NCBI RefSeq assembly: GCF_005771425.1
Contig: NZ_VBTZ01000005.1
Location: forward strand, 1 to 64,000
Length of the DNA stretch: 64,000 nt
Origin: Methylocystis sp. B8
GTDB taxonomy: Bacteria; Pseudomonadota; Alphaproteobacteria; Rhizobiales; Beijerinckiaceae
Direction of reading: 5' to 3'
Every line of letters starts with the position of its first letter. The stretch's first letter is position 1. Under the pieces are notes generated by a model. The model did not search any database, had not been told where the DNA came from, and saw nothing but the letters and a program-made list of their open reading frames with translations. Shown here piece by piece: positions 8,763 through 18,809 of this stretch. A program made the position numbers and the translations under genes.

Positions 8763-9983
8763 TTAGACCGCCTCTATCCGAACCGTCTCCACCACATTCC
8801 GCATATAGCCGGCATGGTTCCATAAGGGCGCCATGGGCTGCGACTGGCCGATGCGATTGACGGCGCGGCATCTCAAATGATGCACGCCTGGGTTCAAAGA
8901 TAATTCGCTCCGCCATTCGCGAAAGGAATATCGGCCAAGATCGTCGCCGAGCCGGGCGGCGGTCCAGCTCGCGCCGTCGTCAGTCGAGAGCAGCACGGCC
9001 TCAATGCCATGACCGCCGTCGAAGGCGATGCCTTTGACCTCAAGAGCGACATGGGCCGCGACTTTCGCGTTTTCGGCCGGACTCGTAATGAAGCTTCGCA
9101 CATTGAGCCGCTTGATCGGCCGCGTCGCGCCTTTCGATGCGCCGGGCGCGACGCAGGCGCAGTCATTGTCCGGGATGCGGTAAGCGCTCGACATCCAGAA
9201 ACCGTCAAAATCCTTGTCGAGCACCTCAATCTCATTGAGGTGTTTCACCCAATAGGTTCCGTAGCGGCCGGGAACCACCAGCCGCAGCGGAAATCCATTC
9301 AACCACGGCAGCTCTTCGCCGTTCATGGCGTAAGCGACCATCACCTCGCCGTCGCCCGCATGCGCGAGGTCCAGCGATTTGACGAAGTCCGGCGTTTCCG
9401 GCGCGACCGGGCCATCGAGCCCGTTGAAGGCTACCGATCGCGCGCCCGGCGTCGGCCCGGCCTTTTCAAGAATCGTCTTGAGCGCGACTCCCGTCCAGCG
9501 CGCGTTTCCCATCGCGCCATTGCCGAATTGTCCGCCGGCGACGCGCGGCTCGACGAAGCCGCGGCTGTTGCCCGAACATTGGTTGACGGCGACGATCTCC
9601 ACCGGATCGAAGTCGCGTTTCAGCTCCGCGAGCGAGAGCGACAGAGGCCTCTCGACATGGCCGCGGATTTCCAGACGAAAGGCGCCCGGATCGATGCTGA
9701 GCGGAATGTCCGCAAGGTGGTAGCGAACAAAAAACGCGTCGTTTGGCGTTAGCGCGTCTTCGTTGAAAATCGAAAAGGGCGTTTCGAGCTGAGGCGGCCG
9801 GGCGCTAAGCTGAATGAGAGCGCGCTTGCCCGGATATCGCACGAGCAGCCTTTCGCCATTCGCGAAACCGAGCCGGACACTCTCGGCTGCAATGGCGTCT
9901 TGTTTTCTCGATATGCAGAGAGAGGCGAGGCCGCCGCTCGCGCCCCGTAGAAATGACCGCCGGCTTGTCGCCTGAGAAATCAT
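8763..9983 (-). CDS. sorA: Periplasmic sulfite dehydrogenase, molybdopterin subunit SorA
   Basis: The 406-aa protein has a Tat signal (SRRSFLRG, residues 8-14), a sulfite-oxidase molybdopterin domain with the Mo-ligating Cys136 in VNQCSGNSRGF, and a C-terminal Mo-co dimerisation domain (VLLSTDDGASW). It oxidises sulfite to sulfate in the periplasm and passes electrons to SorB. The moaA gene needed for its cofactor is also in this window (34.5 kb). Confidence 0.88.
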   Translation of the reverse strand: MISQATSRRSFLRGASGGLASLCISRKQDAIAAESVRLGFANGERLLVRYPGKRALIQLSARPPQLETPFSIFNEDALTPNDAFFVRYHLADIPLSIDPGAFRLEIRGHVERPLSLSLAELKRDFDPVEIVAVNQCSGNSRGFVEPRVAGGQFGNGAMGNARWTGVALKTILEKAGPTPGARSVAFNGLDGPVAPETPDFVKSLDLAHAGDGEVMVAYAMNGEELPWLNGFPLRLVVPGRYGTYWVKHLNEIEVLDKDFDGFWMSSAYRIPDNDCACVAPGASKGATRPIKRLNVRSFITSPAENAKVAAHVALEVKGIAFDGGHGIEAVLLSTDDGASWTAARLGDDLGRYSFREWRSELSLNPGVHHLRCRAVNRIGQSQPMAPLWNHAGYMRNVVETVRIEAV

Positions 9984-10033
9984 TCACGCCGATTCCGCCG
10001 CCGGTCCTCCCCCAGCAGCGGCCGGCAGAAACG

Positions 10034-10174
10034 TCAGGAACCCCAGATCGTTAGGGCGACGCATAGTGCGAAGGGCACCGCCGCCAGCGCGACGACGGCC
10101 GTAACGCACACGCTTCGTTCAATCTCAGATGCCTCTCTCTGAGGCGCATTGTCCTGCCAATGAATGAACGCCAT
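10034..10174 (-). CDS. Small single-pass membrane protein (46 aa)
   Basis: An ATG at 10174 opens a 46-codon frame in the gap between sorA and cobT. The protein has a charged N-terminus (MAFIHWQDNAPQREASEIER) and one hydrophobic helix (VVALAAVPFALCVALTIW). An AGGGG stretch lies seven bases before the ATG. I do not recognise it; the membrane helix and spacing make it plausible but not proven. Confidence 0.42.
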   Translation of the reverse strand: MAFIHWQDNAPQREASEIERSVCVTAVVALAAVPFALCVALTIWGS

Positions 10175-10262
10175 CACGATCCCCTACGGTTCAACTCACG
10201 CCTTCAGAAACGCGCGACGAGCCGAATCGTTGCATAAAAGTTAAGAGCCGGCGCCGCCCCAG

Positions 10263-12185
10263 CTAATGGCGGGCAGCGGAGAGCCGTGAGCGGGAGAGGC
10301 ACTGGCTCGGCGGGGCGGCAAGAGCGCTTTCGCTGAAAAGTTCCGCGAGCTTCTCGGTCATCGCGCCGCCAAGCTCCTCCGCGTCGACGATTGTCACCGC
10401 TCGCCGATAATAGCGCGTGACGTCATGGCCGATGCCGATGGCGATGAGTTCGACTGGCGACTTCGTCTCGATCTCGTGAATGACCTGACGCAGGTGACGC
10501 TCGAGGTAATTGCCCGCATTGACCGATAGCGTTGAGTCGTCGACGGGCGCGCCGTCCGAGATCATCATCAGGATGCGCCGCTGCTCCGAACGCGCCAGAA
10601 GCCGCCGGTGCGCCCAATCCAGCGCCTCGCCGTCGATATTCTCCTTTAAGAGCCCTTCGCGCATCATCAGGCCGAGGTTGCGCCTGGCGCGCCGCCACGG
10701 CGCATCGGCCGCCTTGTAGATGATGTGGCGGATGTCGTTTAAGCGGCCTGGGTTAGGCTTCTTTCCCTCAGCGATCCAGGCTTCGCGCGACTGGCCGCCT
10801 TTCCAAGCTCGGGTCGTGAAGCCAAGGATCTCGACCTTGACGCCGCACCGCTCCAGCGTGCGCGCCAAAATGTCGGCGCAGGTGGCGGCGACCGTGATCG
10901 GGCGCCCGCGCATCGAGCCTGAATTGTCGAGCAGCAGCGTCACCACCGTGTCGCGGAAGTCCATATCCTTTTCGCGTTTGAAAGAGAGCGGCTGCTGGGG
11001 ATCGATGATGACCCGAGGCAGGCGCGCCGGGTCGAGCATCCCCTCTTCTAGGTCGAATTCCCAGGAACGGCTCTGCTGCGCCATCAGCCGGCGCTGCAGA
11101 CGGTTCGCCAGCCGTCCTACAACTGAAGAGAGATGCAAGAGCTGCTTGTCGAGATAGGCGCGCAGCCGATCCAGCTCCTCGGCGTCGCAGAGCTCCTCGG
11201 CCCGGATGGTCTCGTCAAAGCGGGTGGTGTAGGCGTGGTAATCCGCGCCGGCGCGCTCAGCGGCGCTTGTCGCCGGGCGGCGCGCCTCGGCGGCTTCCTC
11301 GGCGTCTCCCGCGTCGGCCTCGCGCTCGGTCTCGCCATACGGCGCTTCCGCGGAGTCGCTTTCGCCCTCCTGCTCGGCGTCTTCGGCGGCGAGCGCCGTA
11401 TCCATCTCAGCGGCGCTCTTGGACTCTTCCTCGTCGCGATCGTCATTCTCGCTCTGGTCGGGGTTTTGCGGCTCCTCGCTTTCCTCGTCGGACTTCGTAT
11501 CGTCGGGCGCTTCGCCGCTCGCCATGTCGAGATGCGAAAGCAGTTCGCGCACGATCTGGGCGAAGAGCTTCTGGTCTTCCACGGCGCCGGACAGCCGGTC
11601 GAGATCGGCGCCGGCGCGCTCTTCGATCGTGTCGCGCCACAGCTCGACGATCTTCTGGCCATTCGGCGGCGGCGTAAGTCCGGTCAGGCGCTGACGCGCG
11701 AGCAGCGCCAGCGCGTCCTCGAGCGGCGCATCCTCGCGACTTGAGATCTCGGCGGCGTGGCTGCGTTGATAGCGATCGTCGAGCATTGCGCCGATATTGT
11801 CGGCGACGCCGGGCATCCGCATCGCGCCGATCGACTCGCAGCGCGCCTGCTCCATGGCGTCGAAGGCGGCGCGGGCCGCGATCGGCTCGGGGGAATAACG
11901 TCGATGCAGCGCATCGTTGTGACAGGCGAGACGCAGCGCCAAGGAATCCGCCTGGCCACGTAAAATCGCTGCGTCCTTGAGGCTCAGCTTTCGCGGCGGC
12001 TCGGTCAGCCGCGCCTTGGCGCCCTCGGCTCCGGCGATAAGCGAAGGCCGTTCGGGCGCGAAGACCACGTCGAGCGCTGGCGAGCGCGCCATGGCGCGCA
12101 TCGCCCCGGCGACGGCGCGCTTGAACGGCTCCTGCGGCGCCTCCTTGGGCGAGGCGGGCCGTCGATTTGTCGGCGCTGGAGGCAT
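10263..12185 (-). CDS. cobT: Aerobic cobaltochelatase subunit CobT
   Basis: The 640-aa protein has an N-terminal helical region, a very acidic Glu/Asp/Ser stretch (about 222-305) and a C-terminal von Willebrand A domain with the MIDAS motif D420-N-S-G-S424. CobT works with the AAA+ subunit CobS and with CobN to insert cobalt into hydrogenobyrinic acid diamide. cobS lies upstream on the same strand, with a small zinc-ribbon gene between them. No cobN is in the window. Confidence 0.93.
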   Translation of the reverse strand: MPPAPTNRRPASPKEAPQEPFKRAVAGAMRAMARSPALDVVFAPERPSLIAGAEGAKARLTEPPRKLSLKDAAILRGQADSLALRLACHNDALHRRYSPEPIAARAAFDAMEQARCESIGAMRMPGVADNIGAMLDDRYQRSHAAEISSREDAPLEDALALLARQRLTGLTPPPNGQKIVELWRDTIEERAGADLDRLSGAVEDQKLFAQIVRELLSHLDMASGEAPDDTKSDEESEEPQNPDQSENDDRDEEESKSAAEMDTALAAEDAEQEGESDSAEAPYGETEREADAGDAEEAAEARRPATSAAERAGADYHAYTTRFDETIRAEELCDAEELDRLRAYLDKQLLHLSSVVGRLANRLQRRLMAQQSRSWEFDLEEGMLDPARLPRVIIDPQQPLSFKREKDMDFRDTVVTLLLDNSGSMRGRPITVAATCADILARTLERCGVKVEILGFTTRAWKGGQSREAWIAEGKKPNPGRLNDIRHIIYKAADAPWRRARRNLGLMMREGLLKENIDGEALDWAHRRLLARSEQRRILMMISDGAPVDDSTLSVNAGNYLERHLRQVIHEIETKSPVELIAIGIGHDVTRYYRRAVTIVDAEELGGAMTEKLAELFSESALAAPPSQCLSRSRLSAARH

Positions 12186-12260
12186 GTCGCGACTATATGC
12201 GCGCCGACCGACAAGGCCGCAAGCGAAATGCGCCGCGCGCCGGCCCTGTTGGCGGAAATC

Positions 12261-12488
12261 CTACAGTTTGCGTTCGCCCTTGCTGAAATTCGAGAGATCG
12301 CCTTCCGCCGCGGCGCGCCGGCGCCAGGACTTGGCGATCGCAGGATATTTAATTTCCTTAGAGATGCGGGAGATCTGCTGTTGCAGCTTCTCGCCGCCGC
12401 AGTTTGGACATACGGGAACATCCGATCCGCGCACCAGAAGCTCGAATTCGGCGGCGCAGGCGTCGCAGACATAGGCGTAAAGCGGCAT
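12261..12488 (-). CDS. FmdB-family zinc-ribbon protein
   Basis: The 75-aa protein begins MPLYAYVCDACAAEFE, with CxxC pairs at residues 8-11 and 27-30 (CPNCGG), the FmdB-type regulatory zinc ribbon. The start at 12488 follows GAGGG; a longer frame upstream is not needed. It sits between cobS and cobT on the same strand. Its function is unknown; family members occur near amidase and cofactor genes. Confidence 0.8.
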   Translation of the reverse strand: MPLYAYVCDACAAEFELLVRGSDVPVCPNCGGEKLQQQISRISKEIKYPAIAKSWRRRAAAEGDLSNFSKGERKL

Positions 12489-12553
12489 CAGGCCCTCACG
12501 TGACGTGCATTCGCCTGGGACACGAGCAATTTTCGTTCCGATCGAAGCAGCGG

Positions 12554-13552
12554 CTAGGTCATCACCACATTGACGGCGCTTTCCGGTAGCTCCTTGCCGA
12601 AGCAGCGCTGATAGAATTCGGCGACGAGCGGACGCTCGAGCTCGTCGCATTTGTTCAGGAAGGTCATCCGGAAAGCGAAGCCGATGTCGCCGAAAATCTC
12701 GGCGTTCTCCGCCCAGGTGATCACCGTGCGCGGGCTCATCACGGTCGAAAGGTCGCCGGCCATGAAGGCGTTGCGGGTCAGATCGGCGACGCGCACCATC
12801 TTGTTGGCGACGTCCCTGCCTTCCTTCGTCGCGCCATAGGATTTCGCCTTGGCGAGCACGACATTCGTCTCGGCGTCATGCGGCAGGTAATTCAGCGTCG
12901 CGACGATCGACCACCGGTCCATTTGCGCCTGATTGATCTGCTGCGTGCCGTGATAGAGGCCTGACGTATCGCCAAGACCCACCGTGTTGGCGGTCGCAAA
13001 CAGTCGGAAGGCGGGATGCGGACGGATGACCCGGTTCTGGTCGAGCAGCGTCAGTCGACCCGAGACTTCGAGCACGCGCTGGATCACGAACATCACATCG
13101 GGCCGGCCGGCGTCATATTCGTCGAAGCAGAGCGCGATATTGTGTTGGACCGCCCAGGGCAGGATGCCGTCGCGAAATTCGGTGACCTGCTTGCCCTCTT
13201 TGAGGACAATGGCGTCCTTGCCGACGAGGTCGATGCGCGAAATGTGACTGTCGAGATTGACGCGCACGAAAGGCCAATTGAGCCGCGCCGCCACCTGTTC
13301 GATATGCGTCGACTTTCCGGTGCCGTGATAGCCGGTCACCATCACACGCCGATTCTTGGCGAAGCCGGCGAGAATGGCGAGCGTCGTCTGCCGATCGAAA
13401 AGATAGTCGGGATCGAGGTCCGGCACATGCTCGTTGCGCTCGGAAAAGGCTGGAACCTCCATGTCGGAATCGATTCCGAACACCTGACGCACGGAAATCT
13501 TCATGTCAGGCGTACTGTCGAGTCCCGTTGCGGCGTGTACTGCAGCGACCAA
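12554..13552 (-). CDS. cobS: Aerobic cobaltochelatase AAA+ subunit CobS
   Basis: The 332-aa AAA+ ATPase has Walker [10 protein letters not shown] at residues 74-82, Walker B CFDEYD near residue 143 and the sensor motif FATANTVG. It drives cobalt insertion together with CobT. I kept the TTG start at 13552: AAAGGA lies six bases before it, and the resulting N-terminus aligns with known CobS (PDMK followed by the VFGID motif). The first ATG at 13504 has no ribosome site and would clip the protein. Confidence 0.93.
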   Translation of the reverse strand: MVAAVHAATGLDSTPDMKISVRQVFGIDSDMEVPAFSERNEHVPDLDPDYLFDRQTTLAILAGFAKNRRVMVTGYHGTGKSTHIEQVAARLNWPFVRVNLDSHISRIDLVGKDAIVLKEGKQVTEFRDGILPWAVQHNIALCFDEYDAGRPDVMFVIQRVLEVSGRLTLLDQNRVIRPHPAFRLFATANTVGLGDTSGLYHGTQQINQAQMDRWSIVATLNYLPHDAETNVVLAKAKSYGATKEGRDVANKMVRVADLTRNAFMAGDLSTVMSPRTVITWAENAEIFGDIGFAFRMTFLNKCDELERPLVAEFYQRCFGKELPESAVNVVMT

Positions 13553-13644
13553 AATGCGTCCTTTCGTTGCGCGGTCCCGCGCCTTCCCGAATAATTCGAC
13601 GAATCTGTGCTGCCGCGCCGGAAAAGCCTGCTCGCCGCGAGCGC

Positions 13645-14244
13645 TCAGACCAGCCGGGCGGCCCTTAGCGTCTTATAGGCGTGAATAATTTCCCGCAATT
13701 TTTCTTCGCGGGAACGGTCGCCGCCATTTGCGTCGGGGTGATGGCGCTTGACGAGTTCCTTATAGCGCGCGCGGATCGTCTCGCGATCCGCCGTCTCCTC
13801 GAGCCCCATGGCGACAAGCGCCCTTATCGTCACTGGGGAACGGCGCGGGCCGCGGCGCTCGGCGGCAGGGGGCGGTCGGCGGAAACGCTGGCGATAGACT
13901 CCGAGCGGATCGACCGCCGCCATGGCGTCCTCGCGAAAGCCCGCCTGTCCGCGCCGCGTGCCCATCGACCAGGTGGGGCGATGCCCAATGGTGGCGTCCT
14001 TCATGTATCGGGCGACGGAAGCGTCATCCATGCCATTGAAATAATTGTAGGTCGCGTTGTATTCCCGGACATGCTCAAGGCAGAAGCAGAAATATTGCCC
14101 CTCGCGCAATCGGCCCATCGGCGCGCGATAGGCCCCCTCCGCCTCGCAGCCGGGCGAATCGCAGCGCAACGTGCTCTCGCGCGGCGGTTCGCGCGGCTCG
14201 CGCTGGGTTCGGATGCGATCGAACAGGGGCGAATTCAGGTTCAT
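13645..14244 (-). CDS. J-domain (DnaJ-like) protein
   Basis: The 199-aa protein ends in a J domain with the HPD motif ([14 protein letters not shown], about 173-186). The N-terminal half has Cys/His-rich parts ([19 protein letters not shown]) that may bind metal. J domains stimulate Hsp70 ATPase. It lies about 90 bases upstream of cobS on the same strand. The partner and role are not shown by sequence. Confidence 0.85.
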   Translation of the reverse strand: MNLNSPLFDRIRTQREPREPPRESTLRCDSPGCEAEGAYRAPMGRLREGQYFCFCLEHVREYNATYNYFNGMDDASVARYMKDATIGHRPTWSMGTRRGQAGFREDAMAAVDPLGVYRQRFRRPPPAAERRGPRRSPVTIRALVAMGLEETADRETIRARYKELVKRHHPDANGGDRSREEKLREIIHAYKTLRAARLV

Positions 14245-14330
14245 TTCATTCCATTATGATGGCGCCGCAGCAAGCCGCAAGCACAACCAAGCGTCAATGT
14301 GCTAATTCGGCGTCGATCGGGAGACGAACA

Positions 14331-14627
14331 ATGACGGATCAGGGTAAAGGCGTCGTCAAGGCGCGCATCGCGCAGAAGCTCGCCGAAGGCCTCGCGCCCG
14401 CAGCGCTAAACATTATCGACGACTCTCATCGCCACGCCGGGCATGGGCATCACCATCCCGACGGCGAAACCCATTTCACGGTGGAGGTGGTGAGCGCGGC
14501 TTTTGAGGGCAAGAGCTTGATCGAGCGGCATCGTCTGGTCAATGCGCTCCTCTCCGAGGAGCTGGCCGACCGGGTTCACGCTCTGGCGATCAGCGCCAAG
14601 ACTCCCCAAGAAGCTGCCCGCGCTTGA
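14331..14627 (+). CDS. bolA: BolA family protein
   Basis: The 98-aa protein has the BolA fold: SHRHAGHGHHHPDGETHF near residues 32-49, then the SLIERHRLVNALLSEEL helix. BolA proteins act with monothiol glutaredoxins in iron-sulfur handling and stress. I chose the ATG at 14331, preceded by GGGAGA. It is divergent from the J-domain gene. Confidence 0.9.
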   Translation: MTDQGKGVVKARIAQKLAEGLAPAALNIIDDSHRHAGHGHHHPDGETHFTVEVVSAAFEGKSLIERHRLVNALLSEELADRVHALAISAKTPQEAARA

Positions 14628-14631
14628 GGGA

Positions 14632-14934
14632 TCAGCTACGAAGCGGCGCGCCGTTCGCGTCGCAGTCGATTTCGGAAACGTCCTCGCCCATGGCGATGCG
14701 GGCGCGCGTCAGCGCGCCGTCGGCGTCATAGGCATAGTCGTGTCTCAGCTCGACTTCGCCATAGACAAGCTTTTCGCAACAGGCGAGCCTGCCTTCAGAG
14801 TCATAGGTCGCGCGAAAATAAGTGTTGCGGTTAGCGATGGCGTCGGCCTCGAGCGGCCCAACGAGATTTAACGGCAGCCGAAGCCCGCTGTAGGTGAGAA
14901 AATAGCGATATTCTTCTTCATTGTTCTCCGACAT
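14632..14934 (-). CDS. Conserved hypothetical protein (possibly DUF6156)
   Basis: The 100-aa acidic soluble protein begins MSENNEEEYRYFLTYSGLRL and contains NRNTYFRATYD and a repeat-like YDADGALTRA segment. It looks like a small conserved protein I associate tentatively with DUF6156. No catalytic motif is visible. Its stop lies four bases from the convergent bolA stop. Confidence 0.6.
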   Translation of the reverse strand: MSENNEEEYRYFLTYSGLRLPLNLVGPLEADAIANRNTYFRATYDSEGRLACCEKLVYGEVELRHDYAYDADGALTRARIAMGEDVSEIDCDANGAPLRS

Positions 14935-14999
14935 GACGGCCCTCCCCGATCCGACAGCGTTTCTTGAAGCGACGCCGTATCAGTGAGGATACTAGAGAA

Positions 15000-15058
15000 T
15001 CGCGCTAACCCAATGGCTCCTATCCCGCAACCGGGAGGGCCGCCGCCGGAGGAACACC
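15000..15058 (+). ncRNA. Candidate serC leader RNA motif
   Basis: Directly before serC there is a short conserved-looking leader: ATCGCGCTAACCC, a hairpin with stem TCCCG / CGGGA inside outer GGC / GCC pairs, then a GGAGG ribosome site near 15051. Alphaproteobacterial serC genes are known to carry a small cis-regulatory 'serC' RNA motif at this place. I assign it by position and shape only. Confidence 0.42.
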
Positions 15059-15061
15059 GCC

Positions 15062-16240
15062 ATGGCCGCCGACATCGTGGCGAAACCCGAAGCCAAGCCG
15101 GCTAATCCCTGCTTTTCGTCCGGCCCTTGCGCCAAGCGGCCGGGATGGGCGCTCGAAAATCTTGGCCGAGCGGCGCTCGGACGCTCGCACCGCTCAAAGC
15201 CGGGCAAGGAGAAGCTGGCGCAAGCCATCGCGCTGACGCGGGAGACGCTGCGCGTTCCTCAAGATTACCGCATCGGCATCGTGCCGGGCTCCGACACCGG
15301 CGCCGTTGAGATCGCGCTCTGGTCGCTTCTCGGCCCGCGCGGCGTCGATGTCGTCGCCTGGGAAAGCTTTTCGGAAGACTGGGTCAATGACGTCCTCAAT
15401 GAATTGAAGGTCGAAAAGGCGCGCAGCCTCGTCGCGCCTTACGGCGAATTGCCTGATCTCTCGCAAATCGATTTTGCCAATGACGTCGTCTTCGCCTGGA
15501 ACGGCACGACCTCCGGCGTGCGCGCGCCGAGCGCCGATTTCATCCCGCCAGACCGCAAAGGGTTGACGATTTGTGACGCGACGTCGGCGGCCTTCGCGCA
15601 GCCCTTGGATTTCGCCAAGCTCGATGTGACGACCTATAGCTGGCAGAAGGTTCTCGGCGGCGAGGCGGCGCATGGCATGCTCATTCTCTCGCCCCGCGCC
15701 GTCGAGCGACTCGAGAGCTATACGCCGCCCTGGCCGATGCCGAAGATTTTCCGGCTGACCAAAAAGGGCAAATTGAACGAAGGGATTTTTCAGGGCGAGA
15801 CAATCAACACGCCGTCGCTCTTGGCGGTCGAAGATTATCTCGATGCGCTTTCCTGGGCGAAATCGATCGGCGGACTTGAGACGCTGTTCGCGCGCTCAGA
15901 CGCCAATGCGCGAGCCGTGAGGGGCTGGGTCGAAAAGACGCCCTGGATCGATTTTCTCGCGAAAGATCCAGCGACTCGCTCCAACACCAGCGTCTGCCTC
16001 GTCTTCTCCAAAGAGAGCGCCGCGAAAGACGCGGACATGCAGGCGGCGCTCGCCAAGAAGATGGTCGCGATGATCGAAAGGGAAGGCGCGGGCTATGATT
16101 TCGGCGCCTATCGCGACGCGCCGCCGGGCTTTCGCATCTGGTGCGGCGCGACTGTCGAAACGTCCGACGTAGCGCTGCTGACGAAGTGGCTCGATTGGGC
16201 CTATACGGAGGCTTGCGCCGACGCTCAGCAAACAGCGTAG
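15062..16240 (+). CDS. serC: Phosphoserine aminotransferase
   Basis: The 392-aa PLP enzyme is of the alphaproteobacterial/archaeal SerC type ([15 protein letters not shown] start, SYSWQK-type lysine loop at [15 protein letters not shown]). It makes 3-phosphoserine from phosphohydroxypyruvate. It is followed by serA, the preceding step; in serine-cycle methylotrophs these genes also serve C1 assimilation. Confidence 0.94.
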   Translation: MAADIVAKPEAKPANPCFSSGPCAKRPGWALENLGRAALGRSHRSKPGKEKLAQAIALTRETLRVPQDYRIGIVPGSDTGAVEIALWSLLGPRGVDVVAWESFSEDWVNDVLNELKVEKARSLVAPYGELPDLSQIDFANDVVFAWNGTTSGVRAPSADFIPPDRKGLTICDATSAAFAQPLDFAKLDVTTYSWQKVLGGEAAHGMLILSPRAVERLESYTPPWPMPKIFRLTKKGKLNEGIFQGETINTPSLLAVEDYLDALSWAKSIGGLETLFARSDANARAVRGWVEKTPWIDFLAKDPATRSNTSVCLVFSKESAAKDADMQAALAKKMVAMIEREGAGYDFGAYRDAPPGFRIWCGATVETSDVALLTKWLDWAYTEACADAQQTA

Positions 16241-16358
16241 AAGCGCCAAACGCGCTACACTCGAACGTTTCTTCTTAGTCTTGTTGCTGCGTCTTCGCGC
16301 CATCGAGAATGATGGTCGTTCTGCAAGAAGCGGATAGACATATGCAAGGACAACCATA

Positions 16359-17945
16359 ATGCCGCCGCGCGTTCTCATCTCGGATTCTCTTTCGCCCGCC
16401 GCCGCGCAGATTTTTCGCCTGCGCGGCCTGGATGTCGATTTCGAGCCGACGCTCGGCAAGGACAAGGACAAGCTCGCCGCCGCGATCGGCGACTATGACG
16501 GATTGGCCATCCGTTCGGCGACCAAGGTCACAGCCGACATTTTTGCGCGCGCGCCGCGTCTCAAGGTCGTCGGCCGCGCCGGCATCGGCGTCGACAATGT
16601 CGACGTCGCCGCCGCAACGGCGCGCGGCGTCATCGTCATGAATACGCCTTTCGGCAATTCGATCACCACCGCCGAACACGCTATCGCGCTGATGTTCGCG
16701 CTCGCGCGCGACATTCCCGCGGCCGACGCATCGACACAGGCCGGCAAATGGGAGAAGAACCGCTTCATGGGCGTCGAGATCACCGGCAAGACGCTCGGGA
16801 TCATCGGTTGCGGCAATGTCGGCGCGAATGTCGCCGAACGCGCGCTTGGCCTCAAGATGCGCGTGATCGCCTTCGACCCCTATCTCACCGAAGAACGCGC
16901 GAATGAGCTTGGGGTCGAAAAGATCGAACTCGACGAACTTTTGGCGCGGGCGGACTTCATCACGCTGCATACGCCGCTGACCACGCAAACGAAAAACATT
17001 CTCTCGGCGGAAAACATCGCCAAGACTTGCAAGGGCGTGCGCATCGTCAATTGCGCGCGCGGTGGACTTGTCGATGAGGAGGCGCTGCGCAAAGCGCTCG
17101 ATGAAGGCCAGGTCGCCGGCGCCGCCTTTGACGTCTTCGCTCAAGAGCCGGCGACGGAAAACCCTTTGTTCGGCCATCCGCACGTCGTCTGCACGCCGCA
17201 TCTCGGCGCCTCGACGAGCGAAGCGCAGGAAAAGGTCGCGCTGCAGATCGCCGAGCAAATGGCGGACTATCTGACGCGCGGCGCGATCGCCAACGCCGTG
17301 AATTTCCCCTCGATCAGCCCCGAAGAGGCGCCGCGGCTCAAACCCTTCGTAGCGCTTGCCGAGAAGCTTGGCCTCTTCGTGGGACAAATCGCGCGCACCG
17401 GCGTCGACAAATTGTCGATCGTCTACGAAGGCGTCGTCGCCTTCCAGAAGACGCGCGCGATCACTTCCGCGGCGATCTCTGGGCTGCTGCGACCGATTCT
17501 TGAAGACGTCAATCCAGTGTCGGCGCCGATCCTCGCCAAAGAGCGTGGACTATCCGTTGAGGAAATTACCCGCGAGGCGCAAGGCGACTATGAATCGCTC
17601 GTCACGCTCAGCGCGCATACGGCGCAGGGCGAAATTTGCGTTTCGGGGACCGTCTTCCACGACGGCAAGCCGCGCATTATCCGCATCGGCGATATTGGCG
17701 TCGACGCCGAGTTCGCGCCGTCGATGATCTATGTGACGAATGAAGATCGGCCGGGCTTCATCGGCAAATTCGCCGGCGTGCTTGGCGACGCCAATGTCAA
17801 TATTGCTACGTTTGCGCTTGGCCGCGACAGGCCCGGCGGCGGAGCGGTCGCACTCGTCGCGATCGACGGCGAACTGCCTGCCAAAGCGCTCACGGCCCTG
17901 AAAGGCTTGCCTGGCGTAAAACAGGCGACAACGCTGAAATTCTGA
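16359..17945 (+). CDS. serA: D-3-phosphoglycerate dehydrogenase
   Basis: The 528-aa long-type SerA has a substrate domain, a Rossmann domain (TLGIIGCGNVGANVA, about 146-160), catalytic His in CTPHLGAST, the intervening ASB domain and a C-terminal ACT domain (IYVTNEDRPGFIGKFAGVL) that probably binds serine as feedback inhibitor. It lies 118 bases after serC, probably in one unit. Confidence 0.96.
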   Translation: MPPRVLISDSLSPAAAQIFRLRGLDVDFEPTLGKDKDKLAAAIGDYDGLAIRSATKVTADIFARAPRLKVVGRAGIGVDNVDVAAATARGVIVMNTPFGNSITTAEHAIALMFALARDIPAADASTQAGKWEKNRFMGVEITGKTLGIIGCGNVGANVAERALGLKMRVIAFDPYLTEERANELGVEKIELDELLARADFITLHTPLTTQTKNILSAENIAKTCKGVRIVNCARGGLVDEEALRKALDEGQVAGAAFDVFAQEPATENPLFGHPHVVCTPHLGASTSEAQEKVALQIAEQMADYLTRGAIANAVNFPSISPEEAPRLKPFVALAEKLGLFVGQIARTGVDKLSIVYEGVVAFQKTRAITSAAISGLLRPILEDVNPVSAPILAKERGLSVEEITREAQGDYESLVTLSAHTAQGEICVSGTVFHDGKPRIIRIGDIGVDAEFAPSMIYVTNEDRPGFIGKFAGVLGDANVNIATFALGRDRPGGGAVALVAIDGELPAKALTALKGLPGVKQATTLKF

Positions 17946-18124
17946 TCCCCTATTGTCGCGCTCAACCTTACTGTTGCAACTCTGCCACTATCGCGAAAGA
18001 AACACGGCTGCGCCTGGCCTTCCTGCTTGCTTGCGCGAAGGCGCTGCGGGACTAATCGTCGCACTGATCGCGCCGTTTCTGGAGTCGGCGCGGCGCACGC
18101 CCACTCTCGATAAAAGGGATCATC

Positions 18125-18751
18125 ATGCGGCGTCCTACTCTTGCAGTCATTTGCGCCATCGGCGCTCTTTGCGGCCTTGCTGCCGAAGCATTTGCGCGCA
18201 GCCCTGCGCCGCAGCCGCAACCGCAGCCGGCGGCGTTCGATCCTTTCGCCGCGCTTTTCGGCGGCGGTTCTTTCGCCCCGCAGACCGGTGACGGCCGTCC
18301 GCAGGCCGTCGCCATTCCGCGCGAGGTTGTCGCCTTTAACGCGAGCTATGCGCCGGGAACGGTGATCATCGCCACCAATGAGCGTCGCCTCTATTACACG
18401 CTCGGGCATGGCCAGGCGATCCGCTATGGCGTCGGCGTCGGCCGACCCGGCTTTGAATGGGCTGGCACCCGCTACGTCGCTCACAAGCGCGAGTGGCCGG
18501 ACTGGACGCCGCCATCGCAAATGCTGCGCCGCCGCCCCGACCTGCCGAGGCACATGGTGGGCGGCCTCAACAATCCGCTCGGCGCGCGCGCCATGTATCT
18601 CTCCGGCACGCTCTATCGCATCCACGGCTCCAATGAGCCCTGGACGATCGGTCAGGCGGTGTCGTCCGGCTGCATCCGCATGACCAATGACGATGTCGTC
18701 GACCTTTATAATCGCGTGAGGGTTGGCACCCGCGTGGTTGTGACGCGATAA
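18125..18751 (+). CDS. L,D-transpeptidase (YkuD family)
   Basis: The 208-aa exported protein has a signal peptide, a Pro/Gln-rich linker (PAPQPQPQPAAF) and a catalytic YkuD domain with HGSNEPWTIG and SSGCIRM (catalytic Cys near residue 182). It makes 3-3 peptidoglycan crosslinks or attaches proteins to the wall. A terminator follows directly. Confidence 0.93.
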   Translation: MRRPTLAVICAIGALCGLAAEAFARSPAPQPQPQPAAFDPFAALFGGGSFAPQTGDGRPQAVAIPREVVAFNASYAPGTVIIATNERRLYYTLGHGQAIRYGVGVGRPGFEWAGTRYVAHKREWPDWTPPSQMLRRRPDLPRHMVGGLNNPLGARAMYLSGTLYRIHGSNEPWTIGQAVSSGCIRMTNDDVVDLYNRVRVGTRVVVTR

Positions 18752-18770
18752 GTCTCGGCGGCGATTTTTG

Positions 18771-18804
18771 AACGGCCGACGTTCGCGTCGGCCGTTTTGT
18801 TTTT
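18771..18804 (+). terminator. Rho-independent terminator after the L,D-transpeptidase
   Basis: An 11-bp perfect stem (AACGGCCGACG with its complement) closed by a TTCG tetraloop is followed by TTTTGTTTTT. It lies 20 bases after the stop and just before the convergent DUF971 gene's stop. Confidence 0.92.
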
Positions 18805-18809
18805 GCGGT

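Noticed and set aside
10720-12070. Plus-strand frames within cobT
   Set aside because: They are shadows of cobT; the acidic region and vWA motif are on the minus strand.
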